A DNA stretch of 64,000 bases from Nonomuraea sp. PA05. Its GTDB lineage: Bacteria > Actinomycetota > Actinomycetes > Streptosporangiales > Streptosporangiaceae. This document shows, piece after piece, positions 42,177 to 50,605 of the stretch; position 1 is the first letter of the stretch, and every line of letters starts with the position of its first letter. The stretch spans positions 124,001-188,000 of the forward strand of contig NZ_VSEY01000004.1 of the NCBI RefSeq assembly GCF_008086045.1. Reading direction: 5' to 3'. Both the position numbers and the translations under genes were made by a program. The notes beneath the pieces were generated by a model. The model did not search any database. It was not told where the DNA came from and saw nothing but the letters and a program-made list of their open reading frames with translations.

Positions 42177-43080
42177 CGGCGGCCACCCGCTTGAAGGCGA
42201 AGCCGTTGAGGTTCTCGGTGTAGATGCGGTTGTGGCCGTACCTGTCCTCGCCGGAGACCAGGACGCAGCCGTGGTAGTCGAGGCTGATCTCGTCGCCGAA
42301 CTCGACCAGCCGGTCCACGTGCTCGTACACCTTGGTCTGCGGGATGACGTAGCGGGAGGCGTAGCCGAGGCGGGTCTGGTCGCTGACGTTGGGCAGCGAG
42401 CCGTGCACGCACTTCTCGACGAACAGCACGAACTGTCCCGGCTCCATCTCCATCTCCACGACGTCGTCCTTCTCCGGGTCCCAGTCGGGGTCGAGCTGCA
42501 GCTCGGAGTAGTCGTAGCCGAAGAAGTCGGTCTTGCGTTCCGGGTTCTTGGTGAGCCGCCTGGCCTCGTCGTAGAACCAGCGCTTCTGGCTGCCACGGAT
42601 GAAGCGCAGGCAGCCGTTCTCGCGCCTGGCCGGGGAGAAGGCGGTCCAGACGCTGACGTCCTGGAGCACCGTGTCGTCGTCGCGGTCGAAGGCGAAGCTG
42701 AGCGACGGCGTGGCGGCGGTCGTGGTCTCGCCGACGATGTACTTCTCGACCTGGTGCCAGCCGGTGCCCGCGCTGCCGGGCGGCTTCTGGAAGATGTTGG
42801 ACTTCCAGCAGATGATGTCCTCGCCGAGGAGCGAGCGCAGCTTGTTGACGATCTCCGGCCGCGAGATGTGCTCGGAGAGGGTGTCGCAGTCGAGGTGCCG
42901 GTCGTAGTTGATGATCGTCGAGTTGTGCGGCTTGTTCTTCGACAGCGCCATCTCGATCATGGCCTTGCTCCAGATCTGCTGAGCCTCGCCGGGCTCGTAG
43001 AGATCGAAGGGGCCAACATAGCCGTTGTCCTTGAAGAACTGGATCTGCTCGGCGGTGAGGCCGTCGGTCAACGAGGTCAT
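42169..43080 (-). CDS. SyrB2-type non-haem Fe/2-oxoglutarate halogenase homologue with an HxV iron site
   Basis: 303-residue enzyme that aligns along its length with the syringomycin chlorinase SyrB2 as I recall it. Shared segments include GPFDLYEP, NYDRHLD, ISRPEI, GTGWHQ, WTAFS, NGCLRFI, FFGYDYSELQLD and GYASRYV. Iron ligands are His109 and His226. The residue two after His109 is Val111, where hydroxylases have Asp/Glu and SyrB2 has Ala, so there is no carboxylate ligand and a halide could bind. The 2-oxoglutarate Arg lies in TRLGYASR. SyrB2 acts on aminoacyl-S-carrier proteins, and an ACP gene overlaps its end. Start ATG 43080 is ATGA-coupled to the amidohydrolase. Confidence 0.85.
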   Translation of the reverse strand: MTSLTDGLTAEQIQFFKDNGYVGPFDLYEPGEAQQIWSKAMIEMALSKNKPHNSTIINYDRHLDCDTLSEHISRPEIVNKLRSLLGEDIICWKSNIFQKPPGSAGTGWHQVEKYIVGETTTAATPSLSFAFDRDDDTVLQDVSVWTAFSPARRENGCLRFIRGSQKRWFYDEARRLTKNPERKTDFFGYDYSELQLDPDWDPEKDDVVEMEMEPGQFVLFVEKCVHGSLPNVSDQTRLGYASRYVIPQTKVYEHVDRLVEFGDEISLDYHGCVLVSGEDRYGHNRIYTENLNGFAFKRVAADA

Positions 43081-44000
43081 TCGCCTGTGCCCTTCTTGTC
43101 GAGGAGCCGTTGTGCGTTCTTCCACATGAAAAGTTCGCGGTCGGCCTGCGGCATCTCGGCCGGGAAGGCCCCTTCCGCCGTGAGCCGTTCCACGAAGTTG
43201 GTCTGTTTGCCCTGCAGCCGGAAGATCGGCCAGTCGGTGCCGAACAGCACCTTGTGGTTGATGTTGCGGCGGAAGAACCGGTTGAGCCCGGCCACGCCGT
43301 CGGGCGCTTCGTAGCCGCTGGCGTCGATGTAGACGTTCGGCCGGTTGTTGCAGAGCATCGCGCACTCGTCGGGGTAGTGGACGCTGCCGTGCGCGAGCAC
43401 GAAGTCCACGCCGGGGAAGTCGCGCGCGGGCCGATCCACGTAGATGGGCAGCGCGATCTCGAAGTCGAGCGCCGGGGAGGTGGCGCCGATGTGCGACAGC
43501 ACCGGCAGCCGGCGTTGCGCGCAGATCTCGTAGAACGGGTAGAGCGCCTTGTCGTCGAGGCGGTAGCCGCACGGCGGGTAGAGCTTCATGCCGTCGAAGC
43601 CGTAGTCGACGATGGCCCGCTCGAACAGCGTGATCCCGTCGGCGCCCCAGCGCGGGTCCACGCCGACGAGGACGCGGAAGCGGCCGGGGTGCCGGTCCAC
43701 CACGAGCTTGTGGTGGTCGATGATCTCCTCGATGGAGTGCGTGCCGTCCTTGAGCGTGTAGGTGAAGTCGGGCAGCAGCAGCACGGCCACGTCGATGCCC
43801 GCGTCGTCCATCTCCTTGACGAGCTGGTCGCAGAGCGGGTCCTGGAGGGTCGCGTCGTGCATGCGGCGCAGCCGCTCCTTCGTCGCGGGCAGGCCTCGGG
43901 CCTGCATGGCGGCGGCCATGTTGTCGATGACCCCGTCGCGGAACGACGGCGGGAAGCACATCTCGGCCGCGACGTGGCAGTGGAAGTCGATGATCGTCAT
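43077..44000 (-). CDS. Amidohydrolase-2-family metal-dependent hydrolase or decarboxylase
   Basis: 307-residue TIM-barrel protein. Metal ligands are visible: HxH in DFHCHV (residues 5-9), His in LSHIG and Asp in FGTDWP, with a further His in LAHGSVHYP. This group includes ACMS decarboxylase-like and gamma-resorcylate decarboxylase-like enzymes as well as hydrolases. It is ATGA-coupled to both the ACP upstream and the SyrB2-like gene downstream, so it probably processes the same carrier-linked or released intermediate. It has no counterpart in the tabtoxin pathway known to me. Confidence 0.85.
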   Translation of the reverse strand: MTIIDFHCHVAAEMCFPPSFRDGVIDNMAAAMQARGLPATKERLRRMHDATLQDPLCDQLVKEMDDAGIDVAVLLLPDFTYTLKDGTHSIEEIIDHHKLVVDRHPGRFRVLVGVDPRWGADGITLFERAIVDYGFDGMKLYPPCGYRLDDKALYPFYEICAQRRLPVLSHIGATSPALDFEIALPIYVDRPARDFPGVDFVLAHGSVHYPDECAMLCNNRPNVYIDASGYEAPDGVAGLNRFFRRNINHKVLFGTDWPIFRLQGKQTNFVERLTAEGAFPAEMPQADRELFMWKNAQRLLDKKGTGE

Positions 44001-44227
44001 GAGTTCGCCCCCAGGCAGATGCCGACGAGGTCGTGCACGTACTCGGCCTCGATGAACTTCTGGATGTGTCCCATGGCGTCGATGCCGGTCTGCTCCTCCA
44101 GCACGAACACGATGCTCATGAGCCCGATCGAGTCGACGCCGAGGTCGTTCCTGAGGCTCATGGACGGCGCCACGTCCCTGCCGGGCAGGACGCTGGCGAT
44201 GATCTGGCAGAGCGCCTCCTCGGTCAC
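43997..44227 (-). CDS. Acyl carrier protein (ACP-1)
   Basis: 76-residue carrier protein with a canonical phosphopantetheine site, DLGVDSIGLM, and downstream SIVFVLEEQTG. Start GTG 44227 overlaps the ligase stop (GTGA) and has GGAGGAG nine bases upstream; an earlier GTG at 44245 is possible. Directly following the AMP-ligase, it is the natural recipient of the activated acid. Confidence 0.88.
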   Translation of the reverse strand: MTEEALCQIIASVLPGRDVAPSMSLRNDLGVDSIGLMSIVFVLEEQTGIDAMGHIQKFIEAEYVHDLVGICLGANS

Positions 44228-45726
44228 CTGTCGCCACTCCTCCACACGGCGCGCGTCACCGCGCCTCGGTCGATCTTGAAGTTCCTGGTCAGCAGGCCGC
44301 TCTCCACGGTGAGCTCCGCCATCGGCCGGACGATGGTGGTCGCGATCCGGTGCGAGGGCTCGCGGGCGGCGTTGAGCCGTTCGACGGCCGCCTCCGCCTC
44401 GGCCGCCCTGCCCGGGTCCTCGGTCCAGACGACGCAGGCGAGCAGCGCGGCGCCGTCCGGCAGGGCGACCAGGGCGCGCACGCCGGGCAGGGCGCGTTCG
44501 ATGCCGGCCTCCAGCTCGGCCGGGTTGATCTTCACCCCGCTCCTGGTGATGATCACGTTCTTCTTGCGGCCGGTCAGCCGCAGGAACCCGTCCTCCATGA
44601 CGCCGAGGTCGCCGGTGGCGATCCTGCCGTCGGGCAGGAAGACCGCGTCCTGCGTCTCGACGCCCTCGTACACGTAGCCGGCGACCTGCGGCCGGTCGGC
44701 GCGCACGATCACCTCGCCGTCGTCACCCAGCTCGACGGCGACGCCGTCCACGGGCGGTCCTGCGGTGCCCGCCCTGGCCCGGCCGGGCACGTTCATCGCG
44801 ATCCAGCCGATCTCAGTGCTGCCGTACAGCTCGTAGAGCGGCGCGCCGAGCTCGTGGAACAGGGCGACCATGGCCGGTGGGACGGGCGCGGACCCGGTGT
44901 ACATGAGCCGCACCCGCGAGCCGTACATCGACAGCCAGCCGCGGCCCTTCTCGACGCGCCCGGCCGGGTCGGCGGCCATCACCCGGTTGTACAGCAGCTC
45001 GAAGAAGGATGGCGGGCCCAGGATGATCGTCGGCTCGACGGCCTTGAACGCCTGGAACATGATCTCCGGCGGCACCACGGTGGCGGCGCAGCCCGTCCAG
45101 ATCGCGAGGTAGGTGAGGTAGCGCTGCTGGAAGTTGGAGTACGGCATCACGATCGCGATGTCGTCGTCCGTCGTGACCCGCCACGCGCGGGCCGACAGCT
45201 CGACCGTGTTGGCGATGCCGTCGTCGGTGAGCAGCAGGCCCTTCTGCGTCCCGGCGGTCCCCGAGGAGAACGCGATGGTGCGCACGCCGGGCGGCAGCGC
45301 CGGGGCGTCGGCGTGCCGCACCGGGTCCAGCTTGACCGGCCGGTCCGTGAGGACCGCGGTGGCCGGGGGCGGCGCGGCGCCGTCCGGGAGCGGCTGGGTG
45401 AGCAGCAGCGCGGCCAGCCGGTACGCGCCGACCAGCCCGCCGATCCGCGCCGGGTCCGAGCGGTTCTCCGCCGGGATGGCGACGGGCACGCAGCCGAGGG
45501 CGAGCAGCGCGAGGTCGGCCAGGATCCACTCGTAGGAGTTCGGGCCGAGCACGCCGACCAGGTCGCCCGCGCCGAGCCCGCTGTCGCGCAGCTCGCCCAT
45601 GAGCCGCGCGGCGTCGTCGTGGATCTCGGCGTAGGTCCTGACCAGTGTGCCGCCGTCCCGCGACAGGAAGCGCATCCGCTGCCCGGGATGCTCGGCGAGC
45701 CTGTCCACCAGGGAGTCAACGAACAT
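44224..45726 (-). CDS. AMP-dependent acid:ACP ligase (adenylating enzyme)
   Basis: 500-residue ANL-superfamily enzyme. Motifs are A3 FSSGTAGTQKG (near residue 155), A5 YGSTEIGW, A7 GDLG, A8 GRKKNVIITRSGVKINP and the A10 Lys in LTRNFKID. It lacks its own carrier domain, so the acyl group is passed to a free ACP, encoded immediately downstream. Start ATG 45726 is inside the end of the metallopeptidase gene (11-base overlap). Substrate specificity residues are not interpretable by eye; amino, aryl and fatty acids are all possible. Confidence 0.9.
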   Translation of the reverse strand: MFVDSLVDRLAEHPGQRMRFLSRDGGTLVRTYAEIHDDAARLMGELRDSGLGAGDLVGVLGPNSYEWILADLALLALGCVPVAIPAENRSDPARIGGLVGAYRLAALLLTQPLPDGAAPPPATAVLTDRPVKLDPVRHADAPALPPGVRTIAFSSGTAGTQKGLLLTDDGIANTVELSARAWRVTTDDDIAIVMPYSNFQQRYLTYLAIWTGCAATVVPPEIMFQAFKAVEPTIILGPPSFFELLYNRVMAADPAGRVEKGRGWLSMYGSRVRLMYTGSAPVPPAMVALFHELGAPLYELYGSTEIGWIAMNVPGRARAGTAGPPVDGVAVELGDDGEVIVRADRPQVAGYVYEGVETQDAVFLPDGRIATGDLGVMEDGFLRLTGRKKNVIITRSGVKINPAELEAGIERALPGVRALVALPDGAALLACVVWTEDPGRAAEAEAAVERLNAAREPSHRIATTIVRPMAELTVESGLLTRNFKIDRGAVTRAVWRSGDR

Positions 45727-47098
45727 GGAGGTGTTCCTGCACGTACTCGACGGACTGCATGGGCCGGTGGCGCAGCTCCTCGACCAGCGGGGCGAGGGGC
45801 CCGGGGTCGGCCGGGCCGTACGCGGCGTGGAAGGCGAGCGCGGGCGCCGGGTCGGGCAGCAGCAGGACCTCGGCGAGCACGCGGGCCAGCGACCGCAGCC
45901 CGGCGATCACCACGTCGGGCTCGCCGGTGAGCACGGGCCCGTCGGGGGCGAGCGCGCCGAGCCTGGTCAGGTAGGACAGCTGCAGGAACATGCCGTCGCT
46001 GTCGGGGAACGTGCCGAGCCCGCGGTCCACGTAGCGCAGGCATTCGGCCAGGTAGTACGCGACCACGTCGGCCTTGTCGATCCCGAGCCGCGCGGCCCAC
46101 ACCTCGGCCAGGAAGAGCACGCCGAACACGTCGGCGGCCGTCTCCTGGAGCACCCCCACGACCCAGTGGTCGGCCCGCCACAGCGGGTCGAAGTCCGTCG
46201 CGGGCCGGTGCACGAAGTGGCCGAACTCGTGGCTGAGCACGCCGAGCACCGGGATGCCCGCGAAACGATCGGCCGCCGGGTCGAACCCGTCGCCCACCCG
46301 CACGTACCGGGCGGACAGCGGCGCGGACACCGCGTCGAGGACGGCCCGGTGGGTGTTGCGGAAGTAGTAGGTCTTCTTGTACGGCGATTCCTTGACCCCT
46401 TCGTCCTCCGGCAGGAAGTACGCGATGTGCTTGGGGTGCAGGTTGCCCTCGCCGGCCATGAAGAACAGCCGGGTCGCGGCGAACGCCGGCAGGTCGCCGA
46501 GCCGCAGGTCCACCATGAGCGAGCGCAGGTACGGCTCGACCCGGTCCCGCTCGGCGAGCGCGGCGGCCACGAACTCCTGCCCGGTGTCGTCGCGGCGGCA
46601 GGCGAACGCGGTGGGCAGCCCGCCGGGGTCCTTGCCCGACCAGGTGCCGATGTGGCCGGCGACGAGCGTCACGTCCTCGCGCAGCTCCGCCAGTTCGCGC
46701 AGGGCCCGGTCCGGGTAGCCGTGCTCGACGGCATCGGCGCGCAGCCGCAGCGCGCGCCGGTCGGCGTCGCGGGGCAGGTGCTTGGCGACGTCCCGCATGG
46801 CGGAGGCGACCAGCGCCGGCGTGTGGAAGCGCCGCGCGCCCTCCGGCGCGGGCGCGCCCGGCCTGCCCGCGGGCGCCGCCGCTGTGTCGACCGCCGCGTC
46901 CTTGGCGTGATGCCACTCGGCGTCCACGGCCGACTTCAGCGTGGCCAGCCCGGCGAGCAGGCCGGCACCGAGGTCGGGCGTCTCGGCCGCCAGGTCGAGG
47001 CAGGCCAGCTGGTAACCGCCGGACGGCGGCCAGAAGGCGCTGCGCCGGTCGCGGAAGGTCCCGACGGCGGCTCGGTTGCGTGCGTAGTCGAACCTCAT
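45716..47098 (-). CDS. Zinc metallopeptidase (gluzincin; TabP-like candidate)
   Basis: 460-residue protein with HEFGH at about residues 288-292 and a downstream QETAAD at about 318-323 supplying the third (Glu) zinc ligand, a gluzincin layout. It has no signal peptide. In tabtoxin producers the zinc peptidase TabP cleaves the threonine-masked toxin; this gene may unmask a dipeptide product in the same way or mature an intermediate. Sequence kinship to TabP could not be tested. It lies in the left-arm operon, coupled to the GMC oxidoreductase (ATGA). Confidence 0.75.
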   Translation of the reverse strand: MRFDYARNRAAVGTFRDRRSAFWPPSGGYQLACLDLAAETPDLGAGLLAGLATLKSAVDAEWHHAKDAAVDTAAAPAGRPGAPAPEGARRFHTPALVASAMRDVAKHLPRDADRRALRLRADAVEHGYPDRALRELAELREDVTLVAGHIGTWSGKDPGGLPTAFACRRDDTGQEFVAAALAERDRVEPYLRSLMVDLRLGDLPAFAATRLFFMAGEGNLHPKHIAYFLPEDEGVKESPYKKTYYFRNTHRAVLDAVSAPLSARYVRVGDGFDPAADRFAGIPVLGVLSHEFGHFVHRPATDFDPLWRADHWVVGVLQETAADVFGVLFLAEVWAARLGIDKADVVAYYLAECLRYVDRGLGTFPDSDGMFLQLSYLTRLGALAPDGPVLTGEPDVVIAGLRSLARVLAEVLLLPDPAPALAFHAAYGPADPGPLAPLVEELRHRPMQSVEYVQEHLHVR

Positions 47099-48693
47099 GC
47101 TTTCTCCAGGGAATCGGCGATTACGAGCGCTGCGCCTTTCTCGCCGATCATCATGCTCGCGGCGTTCGTGTTGCCCGAGACCATGGTCGGCATCACCGAG
47201 GCGTCGATCACGCGCAGGCCGGACAGGCCGTGCACGCGCAGCCGGTGGTCGACGACCGCCATCGGGTCGTCGCCCATCCGGCACGTTCCCACCGGGTGGT
47301 AGGAGGTGTCGCCGTTCTCCCGCGCGTAGGCGACCAGTTCCTCGTCGGTCCTGACGTCCTTGCCGGGGATCAGCTCGTGGGCCCGGTACGGGTCGAGCGC
47401 GGGATCCCCGACGACGCGGCGCGCGATGCGCATCCCGGCGACCAGCCGCGCGCGGTCGGCCGCCGAGTCGAGGAAACGCGGCCGGATCGCGGGCGGCGCC
47501 GCCGGGTCGGCGGAGCGGATGTGGATGGACCCGGCCGACTCGGGCCGCAGCGGGTAGACGCCGACGGTCATGCCGGGTGAGGTGTCGAGCCGCCGGGTCG
47601 CGCCCGCGCCGTAGCTGGCGGGGGCGAAGTGGAACTGCAGGTCCGGCCGCGGCTCGGCGTCGGACGAGCGGACGAACCCGTGCCCGAGCGCGATGGGCAG
47701 GCTGAGCAGCCCGCGCCGGCGCGTCAGGTACGTCGCGATCTCGCCGGCCAGCCGCAGCCCGCGCGAGCGCTCGTTGAAGGTGATGGGGCGGCGGACCCGC
47801 CAGCGCAGCCGGGTCGCGTAGTGGTCGCGTAAGTTCTCGCCGACGCCTGGCAGGTGGTGCACTACCGGGATCCCGGCGGCGGCGAGCACGTCGGCGGAGC
47901 CGATCCCCGACAGTTCGAGGAGCTGCGGCGACTGGACGGCGCCCGCGCTGACGATCACCTCGCGCGCGCACCCGGCCTGCCAGGAGCGGCCCCGGTGCCG
48001 GAATCGGACGCCGACGCAGCGCGTGCCGTCGAACCGGAGCCCGGTGACGTGCGCGTCGGTGAGCACGGTCAGGTTCGGCCGGCGCAGCGCGCGGCGCAGG
48101 TACGTCCCGGCGACCGACGAGCGGCGCCCGCGGTCGTGGTTGACCTGGTAGTAGCCGAAGCCCTCCTGGTCACCGGAGTTGTAGTCGGGGTTCTCGCGGT
48201 AGCCGGACTTCTGCGCGGCCAGCAGGAACGCCTCGCACAGCTCGTCGCGCTCGCGCGGCAGGCCGACGCGGATCAGCCCGTCGCGCCCCCGGCTCGGCCC
48301 GGCGATCGCCGTGCTCTCCAGGCTCTTGAAGTACGGCAGCACGCCGGCCCACGACCAGCCGGGATTGCCGAGGCGCTCCCACTCGTCGTAGTCCTCGCGC
48401 TGGCCGCGCACGAAGATCATGCCGTTGATCTGGTTGGACCCGCCGAGCAGCCGGCCGCGCGGGATGCGCAGGCTGCGGTCGCCGATCGTCGGGTCGGCGT
48501 CGGTCTCGAAGCACCAGTCGTAGGCGGGGTTGCCCATGAGGATGGTCTCGGCGGCCGGGATCGTCAGCAGCGGGCTGCGCCGCCGCGACCCCGACTCCAG
48601 CAGGAGCACCCGGGCGCCGGGGTCCTCGGACAGCCGCGACGCGAGCACGCACCCCGCCGCGCCGGCCCCCACGATGATGTAGTCGGCCCGCAT
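47095..48693 (-). CDS. GMC-family FAD oxidoreductase (alcohol oxidase/dehydrogenase)
   Basis: 532-residue glucose-methanol-choline oxidoreductase. The FAD-binding motif is VGAGAAGCVLASRLSE at residues 7-22, the GMC signature is RGRLLGGSNQINGM, and the C-terminal active-site region has YHPVGTCRMG with the catalytic His. It oxidises a primary alcohol to aldehyde or acid. In a tabtoxin-like route, where the lactam carbonyl carbon derives from the methionine methyl group, an alcohol oxidation of this kind would be required. ATG 48693 follows the TauD stop by one base. Confidence 0.92.
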   Translation of the reverse strand: MRADYIIVGAGAAGCVLASRLSEDPGARVLLLESGSRRRSPLLTIPAAETILMGNPAYDWCFETDADPTIGDRSLRIPRGRLLGGSNQINGMIFVRGQREDYDEWERLGNPGWSWAGVLPYFKSLESTAIAGPSRGRDGLIRVGLPRERDELCEAFLLAAQKSGYRENPDYNSGDQEGFGYYQVNHDRGRRSSVAGTYLRRALRRPNLTVLTDAHVTGLRFDGTRCVGVRFRHRGRSWQAGCAREVIVSAGAVQSPQLLELSGIGSADVLAAAGIPVVHHLPGVGENLRDHYATRLRWRVRRPITFNERSRGLRLAGEIATYLTRRRGLLSLPIALGHGFVRSSDAEPRPDLQFHFAPASYGAGATRRLDTSPGMTVGVYPLRPESAGSIHIRSADPAAPPAIRPRFLDSAADRARLVAGMRIARRVVGDPALDPYRAHELIPGKDVRTDEELVAYARENGDTSYHPVGTCRMGDDPMAVVDHRLRVHGLSGLRVIDASVMPTMVSGNTNAASMMIGEKGAALVIADSLEKA

Positions 48694-48694
48694 C

Positions 48695-49531
48695 TCAAAG
48701 GACCGCCGCGAGGGTGGTCCTGTGCATCAGGCGCCGGTGGTTGACGTGGTCGTACGGGGTGGCCATGTGCATGGCGCTGCGGTTGTCCCACAGCACGATG
48801 TCGCCGGCCCGCCAGCGGTGCCGGTAGGTGAAGCGCGGCATCGTGGCGAACTCCTGGAGGAACGTGATGAGCGGCCGGCTCTCGTCCTCGGGCATGCCCT
48901 CGATCCGCCAGGGCACGTTGCCGCCGACGTACAGGGCCTTGCGCCCGCTGACGTCGTGCACCTTCACGATCGGGTGCGCGACGTCCACCCACTCCAGGCG
49001 TTCCCGCTCGGTGGGCGGTGGCCGGTCCGGATAGTTGTAGGGCCGGGACTGCACCCGGCTGATGACCACCTTCAGATCGGCGATCCGGTCCTTGACGTGG
49101 TCCGGCAGCGCGTCGTAGGCGGCGTACATGTTGCCGTACCACGTGTCGCCGCCGACGGGCGGCACCTCACGGGCGTACAGCATGGATCCCGCCGGCGGGT
49201 CGCTGAGGTAGGCGCCGTCGCTGTGCCACACCCGGCCGCTGTACGCCGAGCCGATCGGCTTGCCGTCGCGGGTCAGGTTCGACAGGACGAGGATCTCGGG
49301 GAACTCGTCGGCGTTGAACTGGGACCGCGTGTAGGTGACCACCTCGCCGAATCTGCGGGTGAACTTCACCTGCTCGGCCGGGGTCATTTCCTGGCCGCGG
49401 ATCAACAGAATCGTGCGGTCGATCCACGCCTGATAGATGCGCTCGAAATCCTGGTCAGAAATATAACCGGCGACGTCGAGGCCACGAACTTCGGTGCCAA
49501 TGCATTCCGTGATGGGAATCAGTTCGAGCAT
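48695..49531 (-). CDS. TauD/TfdA-type Fe(II)/2-oxoglutarate oxygenase (TblC-like candidate)
   Basis: 278-residue oxygenase with an intact facial triad: His103-x-Asp105 in VWHSDGAY and His255 in NRSAMHMA; the 2-oxoglutarate Arg is in the final HRTT segment. Clavaminate synthase belongs to the same superfamily, and tabtoxin biosynthesis uses a clavaminate-synthase-like oxygenase (TblC). ATG 49531 has GAGG upstream and is the first gene of the left-arm operon, facing the central promoter. Hydroxylation of the product at the carbon next to the beta-lactam is the expected role if the tabtoxin analogy holds. Confidence 0.88.
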   Translation of the reverse strand: MLELIPITECIGTEVRGLDVAGYISDQDFERIYQAWIDRTILLIRGQEMTPAEQVKFTRRFGEVVTYTRSQFNADEFPEILVLSNLTRDGKPIGSAYSGRVWHSDGAYLSDPPAGSMLYAREVPPVGGDTWYGNMYAAYDALPDHVKDRIADLKVVISRVQSRPYNYPDRPPPTERERLEWVDVAHPIVKVHDVSGRKALYVGGNVPWRIEGMPEDESRPLITFLQEFATMPRFTYRHRWRAGDIVLWDNRSAMHMATPYDHVNHRRLMHRTTLAAVL

Positions 49532-49894
49532 AGCGGGAACCTCGCGTGAGCTCGTAGCGGCAATGGCGGGAGCATACGACGCCGCCGGAGCGCGGCGCAA
49601 GGAAGGAAGAGCCACTTCCTACTCCGGAAACGGCCCGACAAACGGCCCTGGTAAGTGTCGTGACAAAAACCCGCACACCCGCTCCGAGCAGGGAGTTAAC
49701 ATGTTACGAACATCTCACACCTCCGGATTAAACAATTTTTGGATCTTGACTGGGCCACTAAAAAAGCGGCCTTCCGCCTTCCGCCGGCCGCGTGTTACGC
49801 TGCAGCCTCGTGTTCGATGGCCGAGAAAAAACAAAGGCGAGTTATCCGCCTTACCGGGCACGGCCTCGACACCGCTCGAACCAGGGAGGGAAGA
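49532..49894. promoter_or_regulatory. Central divergent promoter region of the biosynthetic cluster
   Basis: This 363-base gap separates the two arms of the cluster. Its middle is markedly A+T-rich. It contains a perfect 10-base palindrome TAACATGTTA (49697-49706), runs of A and T at 49735-49766, and a G+C-rich inverted repeat GCGGCC...GGCCGC (about 49768-49793). No credible gene is present. Promoters for both arms and an operator for an unlinked or distant regulator are expected here. No pathway regulator is encoded inside the cluster. Confidence 0.6.
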
Positions 49895-50590
49895 GTGCCG
49901 CAATCCAAACCGGAGCTGGCGCGCATTCACGACTATTATTGCCTGCCCCGCCCCGTCGGCTCTGCCTCGCAGAGCATCTATGACATATGGGAGAGCGGGG
50001 GCGCGTTCAACGACTCCATAACGCCGTCCACCTACGTTCCCGAATACCGTTCGCACATCGTCCTGAAGATCCTCATGCTGACCGCGCCCGGCGCGGCCGT
50101 GCTGTCGCTCGGCTGCGGCAACGGCTTCGTCGAAGGCGACCTCGCCGGGCTGGGCAGAGACGTGCGGGCGATCGACTGCAACGCCGAAGCCGTCGAGCTG
50201 ACCAGGAAGAAGGGCGTCGACGCGCGTACCGCCGACTTCTTCGAGCTGGGTCCGGCCGACACAGGCGACGTCTCGGCCGTCTACGCCGACGGGCTGCTCG
50301 GCCACCTCTTCGACGCCACGGAGGGGCTCGACCCCGCCCTCGGCAAACTACGCGACCTGAACCTGCCGGCGGGCTCGCATCTGGTCCTGTCCAACGACGC
50401 GCCCCGCGACGGCAAGGCCGACTTCGCGATGCACGAGCACGTGGACGGATTCTGGTTCATCGCCAAGGACTATCTGCACAAGGGCCTGATTTCTTTCGGG
50501 TTCGAGCCGCTGGAAAGCTATTATTTCCCGTACCAGCGGCCGGTCAGCGGAATGCGTAACCGAACCATCTGCGTCGCCCTCGTGCCATGA
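49895..50590 (+). CDS. Class I SAM-dependent methyltransferase (TblA-like candidate)
   Basis: 231-residue methyltransferase with SAM motif I VLSLGCGNGFVEGDLA (about residues 69-84), an acidic strand-2 end in RAIDCNAEA and a post-motif segment VLSNDAPRD. GTG 49895 follows GGGAGG. It leads the right-arm operon, ahead of the LysA-like, DapD-like, DapC-like and synthetase genes. Labelling work on tabtoxin assigns the lactam carbonyl carbon to the methionine methyl group, and the tabtoxin cluster has a SAM-enzyme candidate (TblA) at the equivalent place. C-methylation of a dihydropicolinate-like intermediate is proposed. Confidence 0.85.
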   Translation: MPQSKPELARIHDYYCLPRPVGSASQSIYDIWESGGAFNDSITPSTYVPEYRSHIVLKILMLTAPGAAVLSLGCGNGFVEGDLAGLGRDVRAIDCNAEAVELTRKKGVDARTADFFELGPADTGDVSAVYADGLLGHLFDATEGLDPALGKLRDLNLPAGSHLVLSNDAPRDGKADFAMHEHVDGFWFIAKDYLHKGLISFGFEPLESYYFPYQRPVSGMRNRTICVALVP

Positions 50591-50605
50591 TGATCGGATC
50601 CCGCC

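Noticed and set aside
42169..43080. Annotation as an ordinary phytanoyl-CoA dioxygenase hydroxylase
   Set aside because: The HxD motif is HQV and the sequence follows SyrB2 through its family-specific segments. A generic hydroxylase label would miss the missing carboxylate ligand.
49768..49793. GCGGCC...GGCCGC inverted repeat in the central promoter as a terminator
   Set aside because: The stem is short with a 14-base loop, it lacks a downstream T run and lies in a divergent promoter region where a terminator makes little sense.
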